Below, one piece after another: positions 1 to 12,100 of a stretch of DNA of 64,000 nucleotides. Where the stretch lies: NCBI GenBank assembly GCA_905221615.1, contig CAJNDT010000968.1, positions 592,501 through 656,500 on the forward strand, given 5' to 3'. The translations under genes and the position numbers were made by a program. Position 1 is the stretch's first letter. The number at the start of each line of letters is the position of its first letter. Below the pieces are notes generated by a model. The model made no database searches and was not told the origin of the DNA. It saw only the letters and a program-made list of their open reading frames with translations. The DNA is from Symbiodinium sp. CCMP2592. Its lineage: Eukaryota > Sar > Dinophyceae > Suessiales > Symbiodiniaceae.

Positions 1-904
1 GTGTATCTTCTGTGTATGTAACACGAATGGCATAAACCCTACACCCAGACCCTCCTGTTAAAGTCCTTGCAGATCAAAGCAAGTTCAGGCACATCCCAAC
101 ACCGGACGAACACGTTGAGTCGTCGGCCTAGACCCTATATAAGCCTATAAGCATCCCTATATGCTCACCCAATAGCATCACAAAATACTATATAGCAAAT
201 AGTTGTATTCGGCCCTCGCAATGCTTGCCTAAACCCCTGGCCTCAAGCACTATACCCCTAAACCCTAAACTGTCCGAGTGTGAGCGCCGAAACTCCCCTA
301 TAAACCCTAAAACCTTAAACCCTATATACCTGAACTTCGCAAAGCCTTCAAGCCTGAAGCCCCAGGGTTTCGACCGTGTGTGTGAAAGCTGTGTGCACAT
401 GTGCCAGTGAAGACCGAATCTCAGGCCGGCTGTTAAGTTATCGAGCCTCGAGAAAAATCGTACTTGTGCCTAGCTCCAAAAGCATCACACAATCGTTGCT
501 GCAGAGACAGATGTACAAGGGATCTTTGAACAACCTTCACACGGGCAGATTCCTAGCCTCGCCCCTAAACCTGTGCAGTATATAGGTTCTTGAGGTTCAC
601 ACTAAAAAAGACTTTATACAGGTTCGAAGCCATGCCATTTATCCTTTGCTTCGCTGGACACTACCGAGAACTCGTGGCCCCTCCGAAGCTCGACGGCATT
701 CGTACAATATACAATAAGTTCCATCCATGGATGGAGCCTATATATGTATATACTCCTATATATACATAAGCCAGATTTAGCCCAGGCCCTTCGAGCTTCC
801 TCCTGCATCCCAGGAAGCCGTGGCACTCGTGGCAGCTGGCGATGTCTGTGTGGAACTGTGGAACCTGGGCTGGGTAGCATTTCTTCTTCTTTACTTCCCT
901 TCTG

Positions 905-1063
905 TCTTTTCTCGGTCTCTCTCTCTTTCTCTCTGCCTCTGTCTGTGTCCCTGCTTCTGTCTTTAACTCTGCCTCCCTCTCTCTCTCTCTCTCTCTCTCT
1001 GTCTGTCTCTGTCTTTCTCTCTCTCTCACTCTCTTCTCTCTCACTCTCCTCTCTCTCTCTCTC

Positions 1064-1136
<73 letters not shown>
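905..1136. repeat. CT/GA microsatellite tract
   Basis: Long imperfect (CT)n tract, purest at about 1050-1135, with interspersed CTGT and CACTCT variants on the left. It creates spurious Arg/Glu-rich (minus strand) and Ser/Leu-rich (plus strand) open frames. Confidence 0.95.
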
Positions 1137-1137
<1 letters not shown>

Positions 1138-1603
1138 CCTTTTCCCTTCTCCCCTTGTCCCGTCCCTTGTTGGTTCGGCACGATCTCAGGTAGCATTGCT
1201 TTGGGCTGGAGCACAACGAGATGGAGCAACTCGGGTTCGCATTTTCGTTGGGCTGGCTTTGCAGGGTATATTGGGAATCTTGCAGCGGGTCCATCGGTCA
1301 GTTCGGGCTTTCGCTCTACGGCTTCCTATATAGGGTTTCTTGAAGTTTTGGCTTTGGGGTCAAGGGCTTATAATAGCCGAATAAGGGCCTATGCCGGGCT
1401 TTCAATCGACACATTCGTTCGGGTTCTCCGAGCCCTATAATGTTTTTCCGGGACCCAACATAATCTTGCTACATATCGGGTAACCTCTGGCTTGCCCCGC
1501 ATTGCCTCATATTCCTCACGAACCGAACATTGTGACATCGTGCAAACCGCTTGTCCCAGAACCATGAACTCTGGTGTACTTGGAGGATCGGAGGGCTTAG
1601 TAA

Positions 1604-1646
1604 TTATATATATATATATATGATACATATATATATATATATATAT
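1604..1646. repeat. TA microsatellite
   Basis: Alternating TA run interrupted by a TGATACA spacer. Similar tracts lie at 2112-2163 and 3838-3903. Confidence 0.9.
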
Positions 1647-2641
1647 CTGCTAAGACTTGGGGCCGTCGTAAAGCCGTTATAGTTTTGAGATTCTCTACGA
1701 ACGCTGAAGACCGATCGCTCGTTTTAGGAGCGAATGCCTCGGAATGGCTTCGAACTGTATTTCGTGTTTCGACGATTAATGATGATCAAGCAAGATCCCG
1801 CTATCATTGAAATTTCCTCTTAGGTTTGGGGAAAGCTCAATCTCTGGTTTTGCGACTCGCTCCCAGAATAACCCGACCTGATCAAGTATCGCCCCAAAGC
1901 ACGATAGCACAAGGCCTGGACTCAGGGAGCGAGTTTGGACTCACGGAGCGAATTTCATCCGGACAGCTTTGGTGACCAACGTCCCACATATTGAGCACTT
2001 ACCAGAGTGCCCACACTTATCCTCGTGCGAGGCGAGACTGACCATTGTGAGAGCAGAATAACGAAGTACGAAGTCCTCGTCAACCGGCACGGCTTCTGCA
2101 GGGTCCCTTTTATTATATATCTATATATATATATATATACTTATATGTACAATGTATATACATTACTAAGTCCTCCGATCCTCCAGGTAGACCATTCCCC
2201 GAAGCCATAATGCCTGCTAACTTACAATGCTAATTCCAAGGTTCTGCGATTCTCCGACAAGACCCCTGGCCGGCCCATGCAGAAGTTCGTCACCGAGGCT
2301 GAGAGGTGGCCAGAGCTGCCACAGCTTTCGCCCTGAGGGCTGTGAGGCATCCTATGCTGATATGAAAGATAATACCTAAAAGCCCTATTTAAAGGCCCCA
2401 TAGACCCTATAAAACCCTAAAGGCCCTATAAACCCTATAGATACGCATACGATGGTTGTCGTCCGACGGCCAGTGCATGTGGGGCAAGAAGCACTTACTG
2501 TTCGCAGCTGGACACTCCAGGTATAGTGTGTGTTTCATGAACTGGTCACTTGTCATCGACTTCATCATATACACCCTCCTATGTATGAAAATTTCTGCTC
2601 CTATACTGAAACCAATTGATTGGCTATATATGGGCTTGGCT

Positions 2642-2965
2642 TGTCAGTTGTTTCCTTCTTGTGTGGTTGTTTTCCGCAAAGGCAGATCGCCACGCCCGCC
2701 GCCGCCCCCGCCCAAATCGTGGCAACTTTCGGTTCTTTTGTCAGCTTGTGTGGTTGTTTTCCGCAAAGGCACATCCCCACACCAGCCGCCCGGATCGTGG
2801 CAATTTTCGGTTCTTTCGTCAGCCTGTGTGGTTGTTTTCCGCAAAGGCACATCGCCACGCCAGCCGCCCGAATCGTATAGCAATTATCGGTTGTTTCGGT
2901 AGCTTGTGTGGTTGGTGTCTGCACAGATCGCCACGCTAGCTACCCGAATCGTAGATTTTTTGCTG
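2642..2965. repeat. About four tandem copies of an ~80 bp unit
   Basis: Each unit carries TGTGTGGTTGTTTTCCGC, then GCAAAGGCACATCGCCACGC, a CCGCCCG-rich middle and a CGTGGCAA/TTTTCGGTTCTTTCG end. Copies start near 2642, 2731, 2812 and 2895. A diverged partial copy (GTGGTTGATTTCCGCAAATC) lies near 3067-3110. Open frames across it on both strands are consequences of the repeat. Confidence 0.85.
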
Positions 2966-3367
2966 TTGCTTGAACATGCAACACTATAACACATATGTGG
3001 TAATTGGCTTCTTGGGATGGAAAGGTTCTTTCCATATTCTTGTTCTCCCGCAGTTTCCCTCCACGTCTGTGGTTGATTTCCGCAAATCCAGATATTTTCC
3101 GTTGTTTCGTCAACAACCAGCAAGCATCATGAGCATCGCTTGGGTGTCTGTGAGCCCGAGCTACATAAGGTCTCGTCGTAGCACTTGCCCCCTCCCAGCC
3201 CCAAAGACAACGATTCAGAATTGGTTGTTGTTCCAGGGTCCGCAAAACACGCCCACCGGCCAGCCCTTCCAAACCGGGGCCGTGGGAACACGTTCCGGTC
3301 AGTGTCGAAACCGAGAGAGGCCGAGAACGGAACTGTTTTTGCAGTTTTTGCTAGATTTTCGGCTCGA

Positions 3368-3550
3368 TTTCAAGCAAACCCGTTCGGACCCGTTCGGACC
3401 CGTTCGAACCCGTTCGGACCCGTCGAAGCCGTTCGAGCCCGAACCCAAAAGGCAACAATATTACGCAATCGACCCGTACCCGTTCAAAAGGCGTTCGAAA
3501 GGCGTTCAAAAGCCGTTCGCAACCCGTTCGCAACCCGTTCGCGATTACGT
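3368..3550. repeat. GTTCG minisatellite
   Basis: Tandem 10-12 bp units of the form CCCGTTCGGA, grading into GGCGTTCGAAA and CCCGTTCGCAA variants. A related short cluster (GGCGTTCGGGG) occurs at about 12640-12680. Confidence 0.85.
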
Positions 3551-3568
3551 TCTTTTTACGCCTTTGAC

Positions 3569-3742
3569 CCGTTCGCCGACCGACCCCCAAATCGCCCCGA
3601 CCAGGTACCTCCCTGCAGTCTCTGGCCCGAATTTGTCCCCGAACGGCCCACCCGTTCGCTGACCAGCCCCCAAATGGCCCTCTAACCAGGCCCCTCCCCA
3701 CAGCCTGTGGCCCGGATTTGTCCCCGAGCGGTCCACCCGGCC
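3569..3742. repeat. Two tandem copies of an ~85 bp unit
   Basis: Both copies run from GTTCGC through a CCCCCAAAT segment and a GGCCCGRATTTGTCCCCGA segment to a GTCCACCC or GGCCCACCC end. This is a simple direct duplication. Confidence 0.8.
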
Positions 3743-3836
3743 CCAAATCCACCTCTGGACTCGCTTTTCCGACGGTGTTTCTGGCTTCCTGCTTCTCTGT
3801 ATTATATACCCCTCTTATAGTCGCCATGACTTTTTC

Positions 3837-3869
<33 letters not shown>

Positions 3870-4256
3870 GGATATATATATATACACATATATTTATATA
3901 CATGGAAGAATGAAGTCGATGACATGTGACCAGTTCAGGATTCAGCTCGGAGTGCAGAGTGTGCCGAAAAGCCAATGAAACATTTGTGCTCTTACTTGCC
4001 GATGAAGACAGGCTGTGTCTGGCTGTGTCTCAACAGAATGCATCGGTGCATGCAGTCGTGTACTTGTGCCTGTGCATTCATGAATGCAATTCTTCGTGTT
4101 CTCAAGGATTTTCTATTGGGCTTCGCTTCTGTGTTCCTTCTATGGGGGCACATGATCAAACCTCCATACCAGGATGCATCTACTATATGTCAGTGACACT
4201 GTGCACAGTCATGCAATCGGTCATTCTGTATATCTCGGCTTCGTGTCTTAGGAATC

Positions 4257-7200
4257 ATGTCACATGCTGGTGCAGAGACCACCAGATGGTCTTGTGAGAA
4301 CCTTGCCAAAGGGGCTGCTTTAGCTGCCGACCTTGCTGGGCTTGAGCTCACGGTGGACCCGTCTTTGTTGACCCGAGAGGCCCTGCTCCAGGCCATTCAG
4401 GACCCACCCTGTGTGTATAGTAAGATCGGTGTATGCATGCTAACATCTTCTTTAATCATGCATGAGAAGCTGCCCTCACCCTGTAATATAGTGACTATAT
4501 TAAGGGTTATATATATATATAGGCTTATATTATAGGGCCCTATATTATATTCCTATATTATACCACTATATTACAGGGTGGGGGCAGCTTCTAATCATGC
4601 ATCTTTATGATATGCGAGGAGGCCAAAGCTGTGCTGAAAACTGGATCACAGGCCTGACTGGGGACCCGCTTTGCTGAATCTATACACATCCACATCAACC
4701 TTAAATTTGGCTCTAACCCCTGAACCCTATATAATTTTTAAAGGCCCTAAGCCCCTAAAACCCGGGACCCCTAAAACACGCAGAGGCTCGCCCTTCCAAG
4801 CTGCTCACTGTCAAGAAGGAGGCCAGCACCGAAGTCAAAGCAGAGCTGGGCCTTGAAACGCAGCCAGCTGTGCCGAGTCCGAACATTTGGGTTTCGGTTT
4901 TGGGTGTCGGGCTGCAGCTTCGGATGGATTACCGATCGCCAAAAATGCTTGGAAGCAAGACCGCAAACTCACGCACGAAGCCCTTCGAAGCATACTCTAG
5001 CCCTCCAGCCCGAAGCCCTGCAAGCCTAACAAACCAACCCTCGCATCCACCTGAGGACAGCTTGGAGATCCAGAAGCAAATGCTTGCTCCGCCGGTGTCG
5101 GAAGAGACCTCGGCTCAGACAAAGACGGGGTTTCAGGAGCGATGGGTTCATGTTCCGAGAGAGTTTCCTATATACTTTTATATGTTTTCGGAAACCCTGC
5201 GATGTTGTGTGTTCTGCAGGAAGCAAGGAGCAATCCCCCAGCAGAGGCAGCAGCTCAGAACCACAGCCCGACTCCCAAGGCAGTTCAGAACCAGCTCCCC
5301 CCGCCTAAGACAACAGCTGAGAACGACAGCCCGGCTCCCAAGGCAGTTCAGAGTCCCCCGCCTAAGACAACAGCTGAGAACAACAGCCCGGCTCCCAAGG
5401 CAGTTCAGAGTCCCCTGCCAAAGGCACCAGCTCAGAACGACAGCCCAACACCCAAGGCAGTTCAGAACACCAGTCCCCCGCCAAAGGCGACGGTTCCGCA
5501 CGACCCGGCACCCAAGGCAGTTCAAAGCACTCCGCAGACAAAGCCGGCAGCTCTAAAGAGCAGTCCCCCAGCAAAGGCACCAGCCGAGCAGAGCAGTCCA
5601 GCACCACAGACAGCACCTGCGAAAACCGCCTCCCCGGCAAAGTCGGGCCCCCCAAGCACGCCGCCGCAGACGAAGCAGACCGAAGTTCAGAACAGCAGCC
5701 CGGCAGCAAACCCAGGAAGGATGGATGTGAACACTCTCGTGGACACCATTCGCATGCTGCAACAGCAGGTCGCCACACTGCAGGCAGCTCAGGCTGCCCC
5801 CCCCCCGACTCCGTTGACCCCGCAGACCCGGATCACAGGAAAGACACCAAGTCCAGGAAAAACGCCAAGCACAGGAAAGTCTACGGCCACCCCAACAACA
5901 ACAACATCCCCTGCAGAGGCAGAGGAATCTGAGGAGGAGGCGAATAATGATGAAGGAGAGGATGGTAAGCTCATGGTTGTTTCCCCGGACGGCAGCATTG
6001 CATCCCGGCTAGAGTGCACACCCTTTTATGTTATTAGTGTCATAAAGATTTGCATGCATCAATGTTACATGATCAGCAGCAACTGAGACCCTGTCTCAAG
6101 ATGCTCTCAGAATGCGACTTCGCAGACTCTGCGAAGTCAAGGCCAAGACGAGGAAATCTCACGTGGACGAAGATGTTCGTAGCCAGTATCAGCAGGGCGG
6201 CTCTGCCCGTGAATGGTTAGAGATGGCCCTGCTTGAGAGTTTGCAGCAGACTGGGTTGGACAGCACCAAAGGCAGCCACAAGAGGCTGGTTGCATCTGGT
6301 CAGAATTGAGTTCTTGACAGCTCTCTATGATCTGCGGAATGATGTACGAATCCCATGAAAGCAACCCAAGGCGACGTTCCGCACCACCGTGAAAGTGATT
6401 CGTGAGAGGATGGAATTGAAAGAGAAGGAAATTAGTGGACAGTGGATGACAGAAGAGAGAATGCTGAAGTCTGGAGAGTATAGCAAGCTACTTCGTTCAA
6501 AAGCTTTTTGTGTGTACGGTTTGCTTCTTTGATTATAAGGGCTTTTTCCGAGGGTTAACATTACATTTGTTTTTTGGTCTAAGGCCTCTTTTTCCGAGGG
6601 TCATAAGGGTTATTTCTTGTGAGGCCTTTTTCGAGGGTTCAGGGTTTATAGGGCCATAGGGTTTATGGGGTTTAGGGTTCAGGCTTCCTAACAACACAGC
6701 CATATATAGGTCACTTAAAGCCGCATTGCATTCTGAGGCTAGAGATCAAGTCGATCATCGCCTACTGTAGCCGCTTCCCACAGGCACTTTGCCGGCATCT
6801 TGTATGCACTTATATGTAGATGCCGGCATGAGGTCTCGGGTGTCGCCCACAAACCCCCATCTCAGGAAATGGAAGTACAATGCGAGTGTGCTGGAGTACT
6901 TTGTGGAGACTTCTACAAAGCAAGTCATCAAGCAATCCGAACTCCTGAAGCGACACGAGCATACAAACATGGGAGTTGCCTGGCCGCAGGAAGCTCTGAT
7001 GTGCACTTCCAAAACCACATGCAGTGTTTTTAACACATCCCACAATTGATCAGGTCGTGGAGTCTGATGCGGCCCCGCAAGAGCCAGGAGCCATGGAGTT
7101 TACGGACGAGAAAGGCATCGCCCCGGTGCCCGAAACAGTGTCTACCAAGGCCCGTGAGGAATCCTCTCTGAAGCATGTGCTCCCTAACCTAAACCCCCAA

Positions 7201-9025
7201 ACCTCACCCCAACCTCGACCCTCGCTTCAGACCCTGCCGGATCTGACCAAGCTCATGGACTCGGTTCATGGACAGATGCTTAATATCAACAAGATTCAGA
7301 GGCAGGTCCAGGAATCGGAGACAGGAAAGTTGCCGCCGCCGAAGGCAGAGTTTCTCTGCCTGAGATAATGACATCTATAAGGGATAAAAGTGGTGCTTAA
7401 GGTTTTTAGGGTTTGTAAGGGTACGGGTGGCAGGGCTGAGGCGCTTTGTGGCTTCAGGGATGTAGAGGTGTGGGGAGCTTAAGTGTGTATAAGGGCTTAT
7501 ATACAGTAGAAGCCAGAAAGTTGGAATATGATTATCCTAACCCTTCTATGGTAAATTATAGGGGGTCCTACCATTAATCCATATTCCAACTTTCTGGCTT
7601 TTACCTTAAAGGGAAGTATAAAGGTTGGGGGTTTTAGGGTTGAAGGTCTTTAGAGGTTGGGGGTTTTAGGGTTCAAGGCCTTTAGCTTGTTCTTTTAAGT
7701 GATTACTCTGGCGACTATATTGCTAAATTCGCAGCTATACACCCCGAATCTAGAAACCTTATTTTGCCTAACCCCGAACCAACCCTGCACAGAGCATATG
7801 TCGAGTCGATGGTTTGTACACAAGACCCGCTGTCCCAATCCCGAGGTTGATGAAGGACCTCGACAGAATCGACACTTCTTTCAAGGACTGCTACCGCGAG
7901 CTGGCCGACTTCAAGGTTGACCTGACCCTCAAGGAGCAGGACGTTGCCGGCCCGGAGTTTCTCGGTTTGCATTTTGAAACATAAATGCTTTCATGCGGGA
8001 AGATGAATGCTGCGACTTCTCAAGTATACAGCAATGTGATTGTCTGTTCCCCACATGCTCGTGTAGGGTGATTCTTCGGTTACATGCAGTGCTTTGCAGC
8101 AATAGGATGTTTGAAGTATAAGCCACTTTGCTCCTTGCTTTATGAATGGCTCCTCGGCTTTGAGAGCTATGCCCGGAGAAGACGATGATGAATGCTGGCT
8201 GACGGAGCTCCTTGAGTACACTAGGGAGTCTTGCCTGAATTGCACAGCATGCAACTTTAACTCCACCCGAATAAACTGAAGCTGAAACCAACCCTGCAGC
8301 ATCTGAAAGGCCCAGAGAAGCTCGCTGGAGCCATCATCGTCGACGTCGCCAGTGCTGCCAGCCGCTGGGCCTTGTAGAGATGGGCTCTTGTGTCTGGTGT
8401 TTGGCTTTCGGAGTAGCACTGGCAGCCAATCCTAGGTGACAGTTCCTGACACCTTGGCTATCCGCTTGGACTCGAAGATACAGCACTTGCCAAGAACCCG
8501 TGAAGTGTTCGAAAAGATGCTTGCCACGCAGGAGTTCATCATCAAACTACCCAAAGCCAATGCACTGGCAGGTCAGGTGATTCGGCATGGTATCAATGTC
8601 ATCGAGGAGACATTGAGGCTGCATGGACCGATGGTTTACAAAATCGGTTTCTCATACAATCCTTACAACAGGTGGCACAACAAGTCTTTTGGCTACAAGT
8701 ACGAAAAACAACGATGGCAGCACATGGCTATCATATACATCTCCAGCGAAACAATGGGCCCGGCTTTCCTCGAAGCAGCCCTCATACAAAGGTTCAAAGG
8801 CCCCTTGCTTCAATGATAAGTGTATAGAAAGCTGTGGCAATGCAATTTGGTTATTGATTTCACATCCTTGCAATCCAAACTATCCAAGGTCAGCAAGGCT
8901 GTCGCAACGAGAGAGATGGCGGGGACACGGTTTGTGACCACTTGGCAGGGCCCTTCTTTACATATTTTGTATATCAATCCTTCAAGGCAGAGCCATTCAA
9001 TGCACGTTTGGCTGCCATGGACTAG
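4257..9025 (+). CDS. Gene 1: spliced dinoflagellate-type protein with Pro-rich linker and GIY-YIG/T5orf172-like C-terminus
   Basis: Exons inferred by frame and splice signals: 4257-4391, 4619-4651, 4786-4890, 5056-5136, 5220-5964, 6080-6288, 6371-6486, 6738-6794, 6866-6974, 7054-7176, 7231-7349, 7846-7964, then an unresolved step, 8436-8799 and 8898-9025. Donors include GT, GC and GA; acceptors are AG. The start ATG is tentative because an AG precedes it. Order of regions: a short helical N-terminus; a Pro/Ala/Lys linker with repeated PKAVQ motifs (exon 5); a short coiled coil (NTLVDTIRMLQQQVATLQ); a charged block with VKVIRERMELKEKEI, EYSKLEIKSIIAYC and WKYNASVLEYF; and a final domain beginning MVYKIGFSYNPYNRW. 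I recognise the charged block as typical of multicopy dinoflagellate hypothetical proteins, from memory only. Exons between 7965 and 8435 are not settled. No function is assigned beyond possible nuclease-fold ancestry. Confidence 0.72.
4464..4591. repeat. Palindromic element family B, copy 1, in intron 1 of gene 1
   Basis: Inverted arms (GAAGCTGCCCTCACCCTGTA / TACAGGGTGGGGGCAGCTTC) enclose an AT-rich centre with GGGCCCTATA. It is flanked by an exact 11 bp direct repeat, TAATCATGCAT, at 4453-4463 and 4592-4602, a likely target-site duplication. It lies wholly within the first inferred intron (4392-4618). Confidence 0.88.
7505..7608. repeat. Palindromic element family C, copy 1
   Basis: Arms AGCCAGAAAGTTGGAATATG and its complement CATATTCCAACTTTCTGGCT enclose ~60 bp. 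A second copy in the opposite orientation is at 31563-31674, with similar interior as well as arms. It sits in the intron between gene 1 exons 7231-7349 and 7846-7964. Confidence 0.88.
8436..9025 (+). CDS. GIY-YIG/T5orf172-like domain exons of gene 1
   Basis: Exon 8436-8799 encodes LPRTREVFEKMLATQEFI and later VYKIGFSYNPYNRW, which resembles the YKIG-x-(S/T)-x-NPxxR core of the T5orf172 branch of GIY-YIG domains. A GC donor at 8800 and an AG at 8896-8897 join it in frame to GCRNERDGGDTVCDH and GPFFTYFVYQSFK, with a TAG stop at 9023-9025. I have not identified the catalytic Glu and Asn of active GIY-YIG nucleases, so activity is unknown. The shape (a YKIG strand, an Arg-bearing helix, an Ala/Leu-rich EAALIQRFK helix) fits the fold. 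Confidence 0.62.
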
Positions 9026-9131
9026 AATTCGGTGCCGATGCAAACAATCGAGCTGCATTTTATTGTGCGGGTCTATCTCTCTTGAGTGCTATCTTGATGG
9101 GTTGGAAGCTATACTACATCTGAGGCTGCAG

Positions 9132-12100
9132 CAGAAGATCGATGGTGTTCGTGACAAGGTCAAGAAGCCGACCTTCGGCGACATTACTCCCCTTTCTGAG
9201 TCTATGAACCTTTGGGTCAATATGGGTTTAGAGATGTCACTGCTCACGCCGAGCCCAAACCCCAAGCCCTGGCCTCCTAACCTGAAACCCTATATAATTG
9301 GATTCCTACACCCTGAATGCCCTATGAACTCCCGGATGCTTCAAGCCCCAAAACCGGACCATTGTTGACACATCCTTCTGAGGTCTGCCGATCTCATCGC
9401 CCTGGAGTCTCGCATCAAGCCGCTCGGCTGCCACTAAAAATTCCCCTCACAAACCTCGCAACAACCTTTGGAAACCTTCGCCTTTGTTCAAGGCTCATCC
9501 TCGGTGATGCACGGAACCGAAGGCGCCAAGCTGAGACCGAGCCACCCGAAACCCCGAAGGCAAACCCGAAGAAAAGAGCCAAGAAGTGAACCGTGCAAAG
9601 GTTCACTCGACAGTTCCAGAATCTTAGAAGTTCGGATGGGTCCTACATAGTCCTATATATATATATATATACACACAATTTTCGGGCCTCATTATACATC
9701 TATCTGACTGGACGGGCTCACTCCAAACTTCAATGGTTCATCCGAAGCTTTTACATGCAGTGTGTGAATGCACATACCGTATGGTTACTCGCCACTGCAT
9801 ACTAGGGTAGGGCTTGGAGCTGTGTGATTCCCACGGCTGCCCGCTGAAGAAAAGAACTCATCAGGTCGTGCTGTGTCCCTTGCGAAACATCATGATGCCA
9901 CCTCCGAAGCATTTATATTTTAACAATGCCAGGTCCGAGTTGTGCAGCGAAGCGACAGGCCTGGAATTACGCCACGGGAGCCACACGGCTGAAGCCAGTA
10001 AGTACAGTAGCCATGGCACCATGCACCGCTTGTCACGCATGCTTGTTAATATGTATAGCTGCATAGGGGTGTAGAACATCTTGATCGTGTACGTCTCAGG
10101 CTCCGTGTGTTGGCATCATCCAAGAGGCCAATGCGATCATGGACTACGACCTACGGCAACAACCAGCTGCAGGACAACCCCTCAGGAGAATCTGTCCGGT
10201 CCTTTGGGAACTTTATCAGAAACCAGAATCGAAATCTGATCCTTGGCATCCAAGCACAACTCCCAAGATAATAGCCGAATAATCCCAAACAAATGTGTTT
10301 ATTCGCAAAGAGAAGTGCATGCTTCAACTGCACCTTCGAGTATCCTGGTATCCCTATGTAATGATGTTTAACTGGCCCAAAAACCCTGAAACCTCAGAGC
10401 TGAGACCCTAAACCCTCGACAAGGAAACCGTTGTGGCCGCTGCTTTCGCGAAACATGGATTGCGATTGGACGTTCCGATTTCCTACGCTGAAATAGGGGG
10501 GAACAAGAACTACCCGTTCCTCGATGCATCTTCCTGGATTGAAGTTTTAGACAGAAAATCAAAGCTTGACCGGCTCGTTGGGACTTGTGGTGCCACATCA
10601 CTGTCGTCGACTTTGAAGGCCTTCTGGGCAAACTATCAATTGGACCACCCCTCGCACGAGGTTTTTTCTTCAGGCCTGAGGCTTGAAGACTGCATTCCCG
10701 TCTACTTGCACGGGGACGAAGGAACGACTTACAAAAAAGATGGTGCTCTTTGCATAAGTTTCCAATCACCGCTTGGACGGGGAACTTCCACGACGAAGCT
10801 AGGCCAGCTGGAAGGCATAGATGACACGATCCGCCAAAAGCTGAATTATTTAGGCCACGCCTTTGAGACGAGATTTCTGATGATCGCAGGTTTGAAAGAT
10901 TCTTTCTCGCACTATGTATGTATCTGGGGTAGTTGGACCCTCGGGGTTAGCTTTTGAAAACGAGAACGACGAGAACCCTTTAAATTCTAAAACCCCATAT
11001 AAGCTGTGTACATCAACGTTTTTTCCTATATAGTGGATAGGCTAGGCAGCATTATGAGGGCTTCCAAACAAACAGTTTCAATGCTGTTTCTCCCGAGGAA
11101 GAGTACCGAGTGCGACCCGAGATGTACGATGAAATTCTGGAGACCGCTGTGAAATCGCTGGATGAGGCCGCCCGCAAAGGTGTGCTTTTGAGATCTGGCA
11201 AGCGGGTGCACCTGATTCCGTTGGGGCAAAAGGGCGATTGGTCGTATCTTGCAGCTGGGATGAACATTGTTGGCAGTTTTGCAAGCTCATAAAGACAAAA
11301 CGAAAGAGAACAAAACAAGGAGAGAGAGAGAGAGAGAGAGAGAGAAGCAACACATTCGATGCCGGCTTTGATGCTAAGGCATCCGCAGCGAAGCTGGAGA
11401 GGAGTTACAAGAATGGCCCCAAGGCGGCGACTTCTGCGAAGCCGCCTGGGGGCATCTGCCACTTGTGCTGTGCTGGCAAGCCAATGCACGACTTTGAGGA
11501 TCTGCATCTCAGCTTCCAGATTACATACCCTTTTGAGGTTGATTGTGTAGATAATGAACCTATATACATTCTTGCGGCACCGAAACTCCCAACCCAGCAG
11601 GTCCCGAACAGCTGCATATGCCAACACGTTTTTCCAAGTTCCTCCTTGGAGCCGGGAGCCTGTGTTCACCAGAGTTCTCATGCACGAGCCCGACAAGAAG
11701 GAGGCTTTCCATAAGCCAGACTTGTTCCATTGTGTCAATATGGGAGTGGGCAAAACCTTTGGTGCAAGCTGCTGTGTGATCCTCTTGAAACTGTGCCCTG
11801 GGGACACTCCTGATGAGCAAGTCCGTCAGCTTTCCAGTTGGTTCATCCAGTATTGCAAAGACCCGTGGCTTGCGAAGTTTGCAATTTTGGCGGGTTTACA
11901 GTGTTTACCGGGTTTAGGGCCTTTTTCAGGCTTAGCATAAACAGGGCATCTTCAATCGTATGTTTGCCCTGCCATGGTGCAGGAAAATCACAAGACGAGC
12001 TATATCCAGCAGATAACTCGGGAGACCCTGGGCTGGAAAACGGGTGCTCAAGATCCTCAAGGATCCTGGAACAAGGGCGAGGTCACCACCAATATATGCC

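Larger units (their letters stand above)
1..4250. other. Gene-poor left flank
   Basis: I see no convincing exon here. The stretch holds degenerate telomere-like motifs (for example around 240-345), a CT tract, several TA microsatellites, an ~80 bp tandem repeat and GTTCG-rich minisatellites, each listed separately. Open frames over the CT tract and microsatellites are low-complexity artefacts. A frame at about 3926-4200 is Cys-rich, but it overlaps no recognisable motif and I do not call it. Confidence 0.6.

Noticed and set aside
614..1294. Long minus-strand Arg/Glu-rich frame and its plus-strand Ser/Leu partner
   Set aside because: Both are read-through of the CT/GA microsatellite; no non-repetitive protein sequence on either side.
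2456..2939. Several overlapping frames repeating a CGCFPQRH or VVVFRKGTSP unit
   Set aside because: Explained by the ~80 bp tandem repeat; open in multiple frames and both strands.
5178..5778. Minus-strand Cys/Leu-rich frames opposite the Pro-rich exon
   Set aside because: Shadow of the repetitive PKAVQ-type coding sequence of gene 1.
9493..9589. Alternative C-terminus ending PKKRAKK with a TGA at 9587-9589
   Set aside because: Attractive basic tail, but the other frame of this exon joins both neighbours in phase and leads into the gene 2 landmarks.
11052..11807. 251-codon minus-strand frame
   Set aside because: Shadow of gene 2 exons, crosses the GA microsatellite, no recognisable motif; plus-strand frames carry the family landmarks.
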